A DNA stretch of 64,000 nucleotides from G963422705 sp963422705 (GCA_963422705.1 OY730443.1:310001-374000); one strand, 5' to 3'; numbered from the stretch's first letter, positions 1 to 8,273 are shown. The notes: generated from the letters alone by a model not told the origin. A program made the numbers and translations.

Positions 1-1
1 A

Positions 2-559
2 ATTACAGCGTTCTTTACGATTGCACTACTCGTTTGTATCACAATCTTTGCCGCCTTTGCTAACATAAACCGCGATGCGTCCTATTCCTATTTAACCCGC
101 GAGGGGCCTGATGATGATTTCCCCGGCCAGTATTCAGATCAAAGCAATACAGGTACTGATAGTCAGGGGCCTCTCTATAGCACAGGGTCTTCCTGGTTTG
201 GCTATTTTCGTGACGCTGACGGAAACTTAAGGTGTGCTGCCGATGGTTACGGGTATGTTTCTTGCTCTACAGATAACAAGAACTACGAAACAACGTATAA
301 CCTGTATGCGGAAGTGCCATTGGGGTTACAAAACCCGAATAAACGAAACCCACAGACACTACCAAAATTGGGTTCTTTCTATGATTCTGTACACCGATTT
401 GGTGAGGGCAATGGCGCGTTGTATGCCATGGGCGGCGCAATCGGACGTGCGTCAGCAACCGGTAAGAATCCGTCAAGTGGTGCCGAACACAGCACATCCG
501 CCGAGTCACCAACACCGGTCACCGCCCGCGATCTTGAGATCCTCGAGCACGATGACTAA
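2..559 (+). CDS. Hypothetical membrane protein, C-terminal part
   Basis: The reading frame is open from the window edge to a TGA at 557-559, giving 185 residues; the true start lies upstream. The visible part begins with a hydrophobic segment (about residues 4-21, rich in F, I, L, V and A), followed by a polar, probably exported region rich in Gly, Ser, Asp and Tyr. There are two lone cysteines and a Ser/Pro/Thr-rich tail ending in LEHDD. I recognise no family. A hydrophobic helix followed by a low-complexity polar domain would fit a single-pass envelope protein. A hairpin at 626-659 may terminate its transcript. No function is proposed. Confidence 0.6.
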   Translation: MTAFFTIALLVCITIFAAFANINRDASYSYLTREGPDDDFPGQYSDQSNTGTDSQGPLYSTGSSWFGYFRDADGNLRCAADGYGYVSCSTDNKNYETTYNLYAEVPLGLQNPNKRNPQTLPKLGSFYDSVHRFGEGNGALYAMGGAIGRASATGKNPSSGAEHSTSAESPTPVTARDLEILEHDD

Positions 560-625
560 TTGGTACAATAGCGTAGGATATTCCGCTTGTGAATAATTTC
601 CTATCCCATTTTTACCCTTTCTTGA

Positions 626-659
626 GACGCGCCGGTTATCTCTTGATAGCTGGCGCGTC
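626..659 (+). terminator. Terminator-like hairpin
   Basis: Arms 626-640 and 645-659 pair over 15 positions, 13 Watson-Crick plus two G-U pairs in RNA, around a TCTT loop. An AT-rich stretch follows. It lies 67 bases downstream of the partial gene's stop and probably ends its transcript. The downstream T tract is interrupted, so this may be a weak terminator. Confidence 0.55.
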
Positions 660-669
660 CTTATTAATC

Positions 670-711
670 GGTATTTTCTTTATCTATATTGATAGGTATT
701 TTCTTTATCTA
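670..711 (+). repeat. Short direct repeat, 18 bp twice
   Basis: The 18-base unit GGTATTTTCTTTATCTAT occurs at 670-687 and again at 694-711, a 24-base period. It lies in AT-rich DNA with no convincing gene. No function is evident. Confidence 0.6.
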
Positions 712-965
712 TCGTTTTTTGGGTGCGAGCGCGGAGCGGGTTGTGAAAGTCAAGGTTGTTCCTGTAGAGGCATTAAGTCGTGCGAGAGCCCCCGCCTGTT
801 GCTTTTGATTCCTTTGCTTACTACCGGACGATTTAGGAAGGATTATTTTCTAATTCGCTCTGTTTTTTTTAGAGTTTGTTAAAATCTAAACTTTTTTTTA
901 AATTTTTCGTTAATAAATAAACGGTGCTGAGTCTCAATATAGGTTTATCTCATCTTCCGCTACAA
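712..965. other. Intergenic stretch without recognised genes
   Basis: About 250 bases between the direct repeat and the small IS605-like element. A 97-codon frame at 589-882 runs through it, but it has an unlikely composition, no ribosome-binding site and overlaps the hairpin and repeat, so it is not called. The segment near 870-915 is very AT-rich. Nothing else is recognised. Confidence 0.4.
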
Positions 966-1250
966 AACCCAATTCTTTAGGGGTGGGATGTAGTAGCGGT
1001 GAACGTCTGATATCTCATAAAACTAACAATTTTTACACATTGGCGTTACAACCCTAATCTTTGTGGTATAATTAATAGTATGAAAGTATCTGGTTCACTT
1101 CAGTGAACCGGTAGTGGCGGAAATGGGTTTTCCCGCATGACACGGCCCTTGGGCTTTCGCTTGGAAGTCCCTGTTGCCTCGTCTTAAACACGAGGAATGT
1201 TCCTACAAGGAACAAAAGAACCCCATGCATTTAGGCGTGGGAGTATGTCA
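966..1250 (+). mobile_element. Short IS200/IS605-like element without a transposase gene
   Basis: This segment has the end structures of the three larger IS605-family elements in the window but no tnpA or tnpB. The left hairpin is at 968-987 (CCC arm, CTTTAG loop, GGG arm). A promoter-like TGTGGTATAAT box ends at about 1075, a perfect hairpin is at 1092-1109, and the right hairpin is at 1221-1241 (again with TTTAG), followed by GAGTATGTCA, similar to the right ends at 7461 and 20379. Several further small hairpins lie between 1115 and 1215. This fits a non-autonomous derivative (MITE/PATE type) moved by a related Y1 transposase. Exact ends are uncertain by several bases. Confidence 0.6.
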
Positions 1251-1280
1251 GAAGTTTTGTCTTACCTGTGGAGGTTACTT

Positions 1281-3704
1281 ATGCAGGGGACGAGTCGTGA
1301 TTTTCGGCGGCGGAGTTCTTCTTACGGGCGCGCGAGTTTCAAGAGACAAGAAGACGAAGTGTTAACCACAAGGGAAGAAATCCCTGAATCTTTGGAAGGA
1401 CGGTTACAGAAACTCCTTTTAAAAGGAGAAGAAGTTAAGGTATCAGTTTCAACAGATCTTCGGTTTGACGGCACTTACGGCAAGGATTGGTTAATTGCGA
1501 CGAACAAACGTCTGCTTGCTTTTAATCAAAACGGTTCGCCGGAGCACGAGCTCCGTGAAATTTCGTTTGCTTCGGTTGAGACGGTTGATGTTCAGGAAAT
1601 GCACGGCAACAACATTCTCAAAGTGCGTACGCCGGGCAATGCCGCGGAAGTGGCACGTTATTCGCGAAGGATTGCGCCGAAGTTTGAGTTGGTAACGCCG
1701 GAGTTAGAATCTCTCGCGAAGGAAGCGAATCCGGGGATTCAGACTGAGGAACGGCAGCCGAAGCCTAAGGGATTAGGCAAAAACAAGGACAAATGTGAAA
1801 CGTGCGCTCAACCGATTCCGAGCTGGGCGGGTGTCTGTATTAATTGTGTCGAAAAGCGGAAGCTGATTTTGCGGTTGATTGGTTACGCGTTTCCGTTCTG
1901 GCACGTTATTGTCCCGGCGCTTGCGTTGATGATGGTGATTCGGGCAGTCTCGCTTTATCCGGCTATTCTCAGTAAGCAGATGGTGGATAATATTCTGAAC
2001 CCGGTTGCGAACGCGGTTAGCCAAAGTGTACCGATTCCGGTAACCAGCTGGGGGCATCTTGAAGGCGTGATGAATTGGTTAGGTACCTGGTTCACATCAA
2101 TCCCCGCGCCGGGGCAGTGGGGGCATCTGCTGATTCTTGTTCTTTTGATGGCGTCAGTGAACATTTTTTCGACTGTCACGTCTGCTATTCGGGGCTATAT
2201 GATGGCGTGGGTGGGCCAGAATGTCACGCGTCGGCTCCGTAATGAGACGTACGAACATCTCAACGGGCTCTCCCTCGATTTTTATCAGGAACGTGATACC
2301 GGAAACCTGATGTCAAGAATTACGCAGGATGTCGGGCGGCTCCGTGACTTCATCGCCAATGGGGTGCAGGACATTATCGGCGATTCTCTGACAATCATTT
2401 TTATCGCCGTTATCATGTTTTTTGAGAACTGGCAATTGGCGTTGTGGGCGCTGCTCCCGATACCGTGCTTAATTTTCTTTACCATCTTTTTCGGTAAAAA
2501 GCTGAGCAAAGTCTTCACGGTTTTATGGAAAAGGTACGCTACCATCAGTACCATCTTAGCCAGCACGATTCCGGGGGTTCGTGTCGTAAAAGCGTTTGCC
2601 CGCGAGCGGTATGAGGTGAGTCGTTTTAACGAGCAGACGTATCAAATTTTCCATGGTGAAATGAATGCTGCAAAATTGTGGACGCTTTACCGTCCTATCA
2701 TGGGATTTATCATCTTTTCCGGTTCAATTCTCATCTGGTTGATAGGTGGGCAACAGATATTCAACGGTGAACTGACACTTGGCGGGCTATTCATGTTCCA
2801 AAGTTTGATGCATCGGTTCTTCGGGCCGGTATACACGCTCTGTCACATGAATGAACGTTTTGTTCGTGCGGCAACTTCCGCGGACCGGGTATTTGAGGTA
2901 TTAGACACTCCCCCCTCTGTCGTAGATAAACCGGATGCCATCGCGCTTGAAAATGTGAGAGGTGATGTCGAATTTAAAGATGTCTATTTTTCTTACGATA
3001 CCGAAAAGAATGCCCTTAACGGTGTGAGTTTCCAGGCAAAAGCCGGTGAAATGATCGGATTGGTTGGGCATAGTGGTGCCGGAAAGAGCACGCTTATCAA
3101 TTTGATTACCCGATTTTACGATTCGAGTTCAGGCATCATAGAGATTGATGGGCACGACAGTCAAACAGTCCGGTTAAAGGCGTTACGTCGGCAAATCGGC
3201 GTCGTGCTACAAGACCCGTTTCTGTTTCAAGGGAGCATAGCCGATAATATCGGGTATTCGAAACCGGATGCGACGCGTCATGAAATTGTAGCGGCGGCAA
3301 AGGCTGCGAACGCGCATGATTTTATTGTTCAGTTCACGGATGGTTACGATACCATGGTTGGTGAGCGTGGTGCGCGGGTATCGGGTGGTGAACGGCAGCG
3401 CATTTCTATTGCGCGTGCGATTTTGAAAAATCCACGCATCCTCATCCTTGATGAAGCGACTTCCTCCGTGGACACTGAAACCGAATCGAAGATTCAAGAG
3501 GCGCTCGAACGTCTTGTGCGTGGACGCACCGTCTTCGCCATTGCGCATCGACTGTCAACCCTTAAGTATGCCGATAAACTCATTGTTTTAAAAGATGGTG
3601 AAGTCGACGAGATGGGCACGCATGAAGAATTACTTGCTAAAGAGGGGACGTATGCATCTCTGTGTGAAAAACAGACAGAGTTGTCAAAAATTCGGGCATG
3701 GTAA
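1281..3704 (+). CDS. ABC exporter with N-terminal soluble domain and zinc-finger-like motif
   Basis: This is an ABC-B type exporter half-transporter with membrane and ATPase domains fused, expected to work as a dimer in the inner membrane. Residues 1-160 form a soluble domain, followed by a CxxC-x10-CxxC knuckle near residues 172-189. Six hydrophobic helices span about 200-490. The ATPase carries Walker A GHSGAGKST (596-604), signature SGGERQR (about 702) and Walker B ILILDEATS (about 720). I start at ATG 1281 because GGAGG lies six bases upstream; longer frames begin inside the mobile element. The next gene is DUF1854, a pairing seen elsewhere with this transporter type, sometimes in cyanophycin loci. 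Substrate unknown. Confidence 0.9.
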   Translation: MQGTSRDFRRRSSSYGRASFKRQEDEVLTTREEIPESLEGRLQKLLLKGEEVKVSVSTDLRFDGTYGKDWLIATNKRLLAFNQNGSPEHELREISFASVETVDVQEMHGNNILKVRTPGNAAEVARYSRRIAPKFELVTPELESLAKEANPGIQTEERQPKPKGLGKNKDKCETCAQPIPSWAGVCINCVEKRKLILRLIGYAFPFWHVIVPALALMMVIRAVSLYPAILSKQMVDNILNPVANAVSQSVPIPVTSWGHLEGVMNWLGTWFTSIPAPGQWGHLLILVLLMASVNIFSTVTSAIRGYMMAWVGQNVTRRLRNETYEHLNGLSLDFYQERDTGNLMSRITQDVGRLRDFIANGVQDIIGDSLTIIFIAVIMFFENWQLALWALLPIPCLIFFTIFFGKKLSKVFTVLWKRYATISTILASTIPGVRVVKAFARERYEVSRFNEQTYQIFHGEMNAAKLWTLYRPIMGFIIFSGSILIWLIGGQQIFNGELTLGGLFMFQSLMHRFFGPVYTLCHMNERFVRAATSADRVFEVLDTPPSVVDKPDAIALENVRGDVEFKDVYFSYDTEKNALNGVSFQAKAGEMIGLVGHSGAGKSTLINLITRFYDSSSGIIEIDGHDSQTVRLKALRRQIGVVLQDPFLFQGSIADNIGYSKPDATRHEIVAAAKAANAHDFIVQFTDGYDTMVGERGARVSGGERQRISIARAILKNPRILILDEATSSVDTETESKIQEALERLVRGRTVFAIAHRLSTLKYADKLIVLKDGEVDEMGTHEELLAKEGTYASLCEKQTELSKIRAW

Positions 3705-3743
3705 CCGCAATGAACAGCGGAAAGACGCTCGCCCTGAATTAAC

Positions 3744-3811
3744 ACGCGCTAAAGCGGATGTACGCTTTGGCGGCGGATGTACGCTTTGGCGCGTAGGCCC
3801 GCCCGGGCCTA
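3744..3811 (+). repeat. Tandem 19-bp repeat and two palindromes
   Basis: GCGGATGTACGCTTTGGCG occurs twice in tandem at 3754-3772 and 3773-3791. The flanks ACGCGCTAAAGCG and CGCTTTGGCGCGT form a near-perfect inverted repeat. Immediately after, TAGGCCCG (3794-3801) pairs with CGGGCCTA (3804-3811). The block lies between the ABC gene and the DUF1854 gene and could be an attenuating or mRNA-end hairpin; no T run follows. Confidence 0.6.
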
Positions 3812-3868
3812 GGGGCTATTCTAAAATCTACAACGATAAATGCGTAATCCTTAGAGGAACTCACGAGC

Positions 3869-4378
3869 ATGCATGAACCTATTCACATCACAGATGAATT
3901 ACAATTCCTTGACGTAAGTCAACTTAATATTAATCGGAACTCGTTTAAAGAACTGGTTGTTAACCTTCCTAATGGCATTGAGCATGCGAACGTTGAGCCC
4001 ATTCTGACGTTCCCCCTCACAGAACCAAACAAGTACATCGCATTATTAGATAGTGATTCAAATGAGCTGGGCATCATCGAGGACATCAATCAGCTCTCCG
4101 GTTCCTCGCGGAAAATCTTAGCTGAGGAATTAGAAAGGCGTTATTTCATGCCGAAGATTACCAAAATCCACTCCTTAGAGGGAAAATTTGGGATTACCAA
4201 ATGGGTTGTGGAAACGAACCGTGGCGGGGTAGAGTTTGGCTTAAAGACGCGTTACGATGTGGTTACACTTGAAAGTGGGCAAGTGCTTATTAAAGATGCC
4301 GATGGGAATCGCTATGAGATTGAGAATTATAATCGTTTGGATTCCAAGAGTCTTGCTCTGCTGGAAACACAAATATAG
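3869..4378 (+). CDS. DUF1854 family protein, partner of the ABC exporter
   Basis: A 169-residue soluble protein with no signal peptide or membrane segment. It matches the DUF1854 pattern: an N-terminal strand-rich part with a PxLTFPLT-like stretch, a LxxEELERRYFMPKI segment in the middle and a C-terminal domain ending in D-x-DGNRYEIENYNRLD. DUF1854 genes usually sit next to an ABC exporter of the kind encoded upstream, so a regulatory or coupling role for that transporter is inferred. AGAGG at 3853-3857 lies 11 bases from the ATG. The function is not established. Confidence 0.75.
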   Translation: MHEPIHITDELQFLDVSQLNINRNSFKELVVNLPNGIEHANVEPILTFPLTEPNKYIALLDSDSNELGIIEDINQLSGSSRKILAEELERRYFMPKITKIHSLEGKFGITKWVVETNRGGVEFGLKTRYDVVTLESGQVLIKDADGNRYEIENYNRLDSKSLALLETQI

Positions 4379-4389
4379 GGAAAAGTACG

Positions 4390-5523
4390 ATGCAGCATCA
4401 TGTTAAAATTGAGCGTATTGAGTGTGCGCGGTTAAGAGGCGAACGTCCCCGTAAAGCTGGCTGCAATTCTCGGTTGGGTGAGCACGGGTTGCATGTGCAT
4501 CCGAGTATCGCGCGGATAACGACTTCGGAGGGTGTGAGTGGGATGGGGCGTTCCTCGATTTCACAAGAAGCTGCGGCGTCCGTGGTAGGTTTCGAGCTTC
4601 GTGATGCCTTCGATATGGATAGCGGCGTGACGGAAAAGTTCCGCGGGCTGGAATATCCTCTCTGGGAGCTCGTCGGGCAGTTGGAGCAGAAGCCGGTTTA
4701 TGAACTGCTCTCTGGAAGGAACGCGGAATTCCGCGCACGGTGCTACGATACCTCGTTATACATCGATGATTTGCATCTGGCTGATGATGCCGAAGCTGCG
4801 GCGCTCATCGCCTCCGAGGCACTAGAGGGCGTGGCGCGTGGGCATACCGCCTTTAAAATTAAGGTAGGGCGGGGTGCGATGCACATGCCGCTTGAAAAGG
4901 GCACGCGGCGGGATATTCTCGTCATTCGTGCCGTGCGAGAAGCAGTCGGGCCCGATGCCACTATCCTCATCGATGCAAACAACGGATATAACCTCAATTT
5001 AACAAAGCGGGTATTAGCGGAAACCGCTGATGCAGATGTCTATTGGGTTGAGGAGGCGTTTCACGAAGATGCGCGCTTGTATGGGCATCTGAGAGAATGG
5101 CTGAACACAGAACGGTTGAATACCCGAATCGCCGATGGCGAGGGGGGCGCCTCACCCCACTTGTTAGAGTGGGCTAAAGACGGGCTCGTTGATATCGTCC
5201 AATACGATATTTTCAGCCCCGGTTTCTCGCGATGGCTTGAACTAGGGCCGCAGTTGGACAAATGGAACGTTGGCACTGCCCCGCATCATTACGGTGGATA
5301 TTACGGAAACTACGTCTCAGCACACCTCCCTGCAAAGGTGGAGCGGTTTGAATTTGTGGAGTGGGATAGTGCGATAACACCCGGTATCGACGATTCGGCT
5401 TACTCAATATCAGATGGCTATGTGAATGTGCCGGACCTTCCCGGGTTTGGGCTGTTTCTTGACGAAACCGTGTACCAAAAAGCTGTTGCAGAGAACGGCT
5501 TTCTGGTATCTACCGCCCACTAA
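4390..5523 (+). CDS. Enolase-superfamily enzyme, mandelate racemase/muconate lactonising type
   Basis: A 377-residue member of the mandelate racemase/muconate lactonising subgroup. Such enzymes abstract a proton next to a carboxylate and use Mg2+ to hold the enolate. Visible residues are the KxK base (K156, K158), metal ligands near D195 (IDANNGY), E221/E222 and E251 (ADGEGG), and a C-terminal catalytic His in the PHHYGG stretch (299-300). Length is typical. The gene starts 11 bases after the DUF1854 stop, so co-transcription is likely. The substrate is probably a sugar acid or related hydroxyacid but cannot be named from sequence. Confidence 0.85.
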   Translation: MQHHVKIERIECARLRGERPRKAGCNSRLGEHGLHVHPSIARITTSEGVSGMGRSSISQEAAASVVGFELRDAFDMDSGVTEKFRGLEYPLWELVGQLEQKPVYELLSGRNAEFRARCYDTSLYIDDLHLADDAEAAALIASEALEGVARGHTAFKIKVGRGAMHMPLEKGTRRDILVIRAVREAVGPDATILIDANNGYNLNLTKRVLAETADADVYWVEEAFHEDARLYGHLREWLNTERLNTRIADGEGGASPHLLEWAKDGLVDIVQYDIFSPGFSRWLELGPQLDKWNVGTAPHHYGGYYGNYVSAHLPAKVERFEFVEWDSAITPGIDDSAYSISDGYVNVPDLPGFGLFLDETVYQKAVAENGFLVSTAH

Positions 5524-5730
5524 TCCGGGGCGCGCCTGGACGTGGGGCCAGGAAGCAACGGAGTGAGGTAGATGCAGCCCTTCCGCGCGATAAATGGGAG
5601 CTGAGGGCAAACCGCAAAAAACGGAAGCGTTGACGCGTGCGATAAAAACGATACCGTCCCGACGGAAGGCATTCATCGAAGTGGACACATCAGGCATGCT
5701 TTTCGCATGACTTTAACGCTCCCCCGTCAA
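5524..5730. other. Intergenic stretch between enolase-family gene and IS element
   Basis: It holds a GC-rich hairpin CCTGG/CCAGG shortly after the stop at 5523, then mixed sequence with no ribosome-binding site or convincing frame. I compared it with SRP RNA because of a GGAAGCA-type run, but the conserved loop was absent. Nothing else is recognised before the left end of the IS element at about 5731. Confidence 0.35.
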
Positions 5731-5787
5731 ATCCCCCTGCTTTAGCTTGCCGGATGTAGACGGCGAAAACTCTGATAGAAAATATAG

Positions 5788-5816
5788 TTGACAATCTAAT
5801 CATAATGTGGTATAAT
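5788..5816 (+). promoter_or_regulatory. Consensus sigma70-type promoter of the IS element
   Basis: TTGACA (5788-5793), a 17-base spacer and TATAAT (5811-5816), preceded by TGTGG, match the housekeeping consensus. The same arrangement with TATCAT is found at 19012-19040 in another element. It would drive tnpA-tnpB. Confidence 0.8.
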
Positions 5817-5849
5817 ATACGATACACTATAATATAAAGGTAAGATATT

Positions 5850-6269
5850 ATGCCTCTCAAAATCGCGAATAAGAGACGTAATTACAAAACAAGCAACAAG
5901 ACAATCTATCGTTGTCAATATCACGTGATTTGGTGTACCAAGTATCGTCGTAAGGTTTTGGATACACAGATACAAGGACGCCTGAAACACCTCATACGAT
6001 AAAAACAGGACGCGGATGAATATCAAATCTGCGAGGGTGAAACTCACCCTGAACCTGTCCATTTGCTAATAGAAATACCGCCAATACATGCTATTGATAA
6101 AATCGTTGGCAAAATCAAAGGTTATACCGCTAAAGTTTTGCGAGAAGAATATCCTTCATTGAAAAGTCGTTTACCATTTCTGTGGACACGTTCAAAGTTT
6201 GTCAGTTCCTGTGGTGGCGTAACGCTCCACGTCATGAAGGACTATATTGAAGCTCAAAGTGGACAATGA
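5850..6269 (+). pseudogene. tnpA: tnpA, Y1 (HUH) transposase with internal stop and altered catalytic site
   Basis: Reading from ATG 5850 gives a typical IS200/IS605 single-strand transposase: the N-terminal YRCQYHVIWCTKYRR block, then a C-terminal part ending in VSSCGGV and the DYIEAQ segment that carries the catalytic tyrosine. Codon 51 is TAA (6000-6002); the frame continues unshifted to TGA 6267-6269. The HUH metal site, normally HVH in this family, reads PVH, so the first histidine is lost. Two independent lesions make self-transposition unlikely. The gene overlaps tnpB by ATGA at 6266-6269. Confidence 0.85.
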
Positions 6270-7378
6270 GAAAAACCAGCAAGTTCAAACTTCAAAATCA
6301 ATCGAACATCGTCAAAATCGGCAATATGCTTGACGATATGTGGCAGATACATCTGCATATCATGCTTTTACAGCGTAGGTTTTATCGCCTGTTCGGTAAA
6401 ACCCTGCCCGCATCTCGCATCAACAAACATATTGTGAAACTCAAGAAGCGCACAAAACCACATTGGGCAGACTTGCCGAGTCAAGTTGTGCAAGACGTTG
6501 TTCTGCGATATGGCAAATCACAAGACGCATTTTTCCAAAACATAGAAGAACGCAAAGCCGGTAAGACAAGCCGTAAAGTCGGTAAACCGAAAATCAAACC
6601 GAGACACAAATACAACTCTATGACTTTCACACAAGCAGGCTACAGACGTGAAAAAAATCGTATCAAAATCAACTGTATAGATACGTGGTTCTCTTTCCAC
6701 AAACACCGTGACATCAACGGGACAATCAAGACGATGACACTCAAACGGGACAGGTGTGGTGACTATTGGATATGCTTTTCGTGCGATAATGTTGACGATT
6801 CCGAACCGAAACTCAAGACGGGTAAGAGCGCAGGGTTTGATTACGGAAACAAAACATTCCTTACAAGCGACGAAGGCAACAAGATAGAATCTCCGCAGTT
6901 TTTCAAACACTCCCTGAAAACGTTGCGATGCCTGAGCAAAGCCCTGAGTCGTAAAGTCAAAGGTTCTAACAACTATTATCGTGCGTGTCGTGCTTTGGCG
7001 CGGCACCACAGAAAAGTCGCCCGCCAACGCAAAGATTGGCAGTGGAAACTTGCCACCAAACTTTGCACGGCGTTTGATATCCTCTGTTTTGAAACACTAA
7101 ATCTTGACGGTATGAAACGCCTCTGGGGCCGCAAAGTCTCTGAACACGCAGAGGATCAGTTCATACAGATATTGGAACAGAAGTGTGCAAAGCACGGTAA
7201 AAAACTTTTTTCACTCCGTCAGTGGACAGCAACAACAAAACCATGCAGTGACTGTGGATACCATAACAAAGAACTCACTCTTTCTGATAGACAGTGGACT
7301 TGTCCCGACTGTGGTTCTCAGCACGATAGAGACGTCAACGCTGCTATCAATATCAAACGGGTAGGCTTGGCTGCCTAA
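6266..7378 (+). CDS. tnpB: TnpB, RNA-guided RuvC endonuclease of the IS605 family
   Basis: A 370-residue TnpB, ancestor-type of Cas12 nucleases. It has a helix-rich Lys/Arg-rich N-terminal half. The RuvC acidic residues are D192 (GFDYGNK), E276 (CFETLNLDGM) and D354/D356 (HDRDVNAA), and the zinc ribbon is C327/C330 and C346/C349. All key positions are present and length is normal, so it may be active even though tnpA is broken. Known TnpB proteins use an omega RNA read from the gene's 3' end and the right end of the element. The coding start overlaps the tnpA stop. Confidence 0.9.
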   Translation: MRKTSKFKLQNQSNIVKIGNMLDDMWQIHLHIMLLQRRFYRLFGKTLPASRINKHIVKLKKRTKPHWADLPSQVVQDVVLRYGKSQDAFFQNIEERKAGKTSRKVGKPKIKPRHKYNSMTFTQAGYRREKNRIKINCIDTWFSFHKHRDINGTIKTMTLKRDRCGDYWICFSCDNVDDSEPKLKTGKSAGFDYGNKTFLTSDEGNKIESPQFFKHSLKTLRCLSKALSRKVKGSNNYYRACRALARHHRKVARQRKDWQWKLATKLCTAFDILCFETLNLDGMKRLWGRKVSEHAEDQFIQILEQKCAKHGKKLFSLRQWTATTKPCSDCGYHNKELTLSDRQWTCPDCGSQHDRDVNAAINIKRVGLAA

Positions 7379-7470
7379 AGTGGAGCGACAATGAGACGGG
7401 TTTTCTCTCAGAGAAAAGCGCCGTCGCTACGAAGCACAAGCCCCTACCTTTAGGTAGTGGGTACCTATGA
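7340..7470 (+). ncRNA. Putative omega (right-end) RNA of tnpB
   Basis: Sequence after the tnpB stop contains TGGAGCGACA, a hairpin-forming TCTC/GAGA segment, GCTACGAA and the right-end hairpin with a TTTAG loop. The same blocks in the same order follow tnpB of the element at 18950-20388. Such conservation beyond the stop codon is characteristic of the TnpB guide scaffold. The 5' end is not determined; the guide would be the DNA directly after about 7470. Confidence 0.55.
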
Positions 7471-7472
7471 CA

Positions 7473-8273
7473 TTACGACGTTAATGTTGGCCGGTTTAAT
7501 CGGGCGTGATATGGTGGCTCCATGACGGCCCGCTGACGTTCGTTTGCCCATTCCGGGACGGGATAAGCCGGGACGTATGCCATATTGCCCGCGGTGTAGC
7601 GTGTTAAAATCGAGCGACGTGGGTGCTCTACCGTCCAAGGAAGTGTTCCGTGGGTAACCGCCTCTGTGAAAATCACGACATCTCCTGCTTTGCAGACAAC
7701 CTGTCGAATATGCTCCTGGTGTTTCTTGTACAAACGCATCTCTTGCGGGCAAGGAAAGTTGCTCTTGTGGCTGCCGGGGATAACGATTAAGCCACCTGCT
7801 CCCGGCGGGACATCCGTGAGCTGAAACGTGACGACGGTAAGGGCGTTGTGCATCCGGCCATCGCGAAAAATGTAGTACTGATTTGGGTCAAACCCGGGGC
7901 CGGAGGAACCGTGAAAAATGAAGCCCTCAGCGCCTTTATTCATAGAAATTAGGAACATTTGATGGTCCATCCGGAAACCTGTTCCCAATATGACGTTGAG
8001 ATAAGGGACAATCTTCTGGTGTACCAGCATGTTTCGGAACGGGTTACACCACGGTTCCTCCCAATGAAGCATTCCGCCTAATTCCCCTCGCCCTTGTACC
8101 CCCTTCAATTCAGGCGAACCCCCATCAAGCGTCTGAGCTTGGGGGCGTATTCGTTCTTGCGCTTTGTGCTTATCAATGGCTTCGTTCGCCACGGCTATCT
8201 CCTCAGGCGTTAGCACATCTTCAACGACGAGGTAACCATTTAGATCAAACAGATATTTTTCATCGGCGTTCAT
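7473..8273 (-). CDS. Phytanoyl-CoA dioxygenase (PhyH) family protein
   Basis: A 266-residue cupin-fold protein of the PhyH Fe(II)/2-oxoglutarate oxygenase family. The family core is visible: a start like FDLNGYLVVEDVLTPEEI, the AGGLIVIPGSHKSNF block, a distal histidine H208 (THGTLPW) and R220, which would bind 2-oxoglutarate. The position expected to carry the HxD iron triad reads H121-G-S, so the usual aspartate appears to be serine. The enzyme may therefore be a variant or non-hydroxylating member; substrate unknown. GGGAG lies six bases before the ATG. It ends three bases after the IS element's right end and probably follows the upstream mandelate-racemase-family gene in one transcript. 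Confidence 0.85.
   Translation of the reverse strand: MNADEKYLFDLNGYLVVEDVLTPEEIAVANEAIDKHKAQERIRPQAQTLDGGSPELKGVQGRGELGGMLHWEEPWCNPFRNMLVHQKIVPYLNVILGTGFRMDHQMFLISMNKGAEGFIFHGSSGPGFDPNQYYIFRDGRMHNALTVVTFQLTDVPPGAGGLIVIPGSHKSNFPCPQEMRLYKKHQEHIRQVVCKAGDVVIFTEAVTHGTLPWTVEHPRRSILTRYTAGNMAYVPAYPVPEWANERQRAVMEPPYHARLNRPTLTS

Larger units (their letters stand above)
5731..7470 (+). mobile_element. IS200/IS605-family element, broken tnpA and intact tnpB
   Basis: The left-end hairpin lies at about 5733-5753 with a GCTTTAGC core; the right-end hairpin is at 7441-7461 (CCCCTACC, TTTA, GGTAGTGGG), followed by TACCTATGAC. Between them are a consensus promoter (5788-5816), a tnpA gene with an internal stop and a complete tnpB overlapping it by ATGA. 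No terminal inverted repeats or target duplication are expected for this family. The sequence between the tnpB stop and the right end closely matches the corresponding part of the element at 18950-20388, as expected for a conserved guide-RNA scaffold. Confidence 0.85.

Noticed and set aside
589..882. 97-codon plus-strand frame
   Set aside because: It crosses a terminator-like hairpin and a direct repeat, has no ribosome-binding site and resembles no family.
1197..1280. Upstream extension of the ABC exporter reading frame
   Set aside because: It lies in the right end of the mobile element; ATG 1281 has a well-placed GGAGG.
5524..5700. Possible SRP (4.5S) RNA because of GGAAGCA-like sequence and short hairpins
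   Set aside because: The conserved GGAAGGAAGCAGC-type domain IV loop and its pairing are not present.
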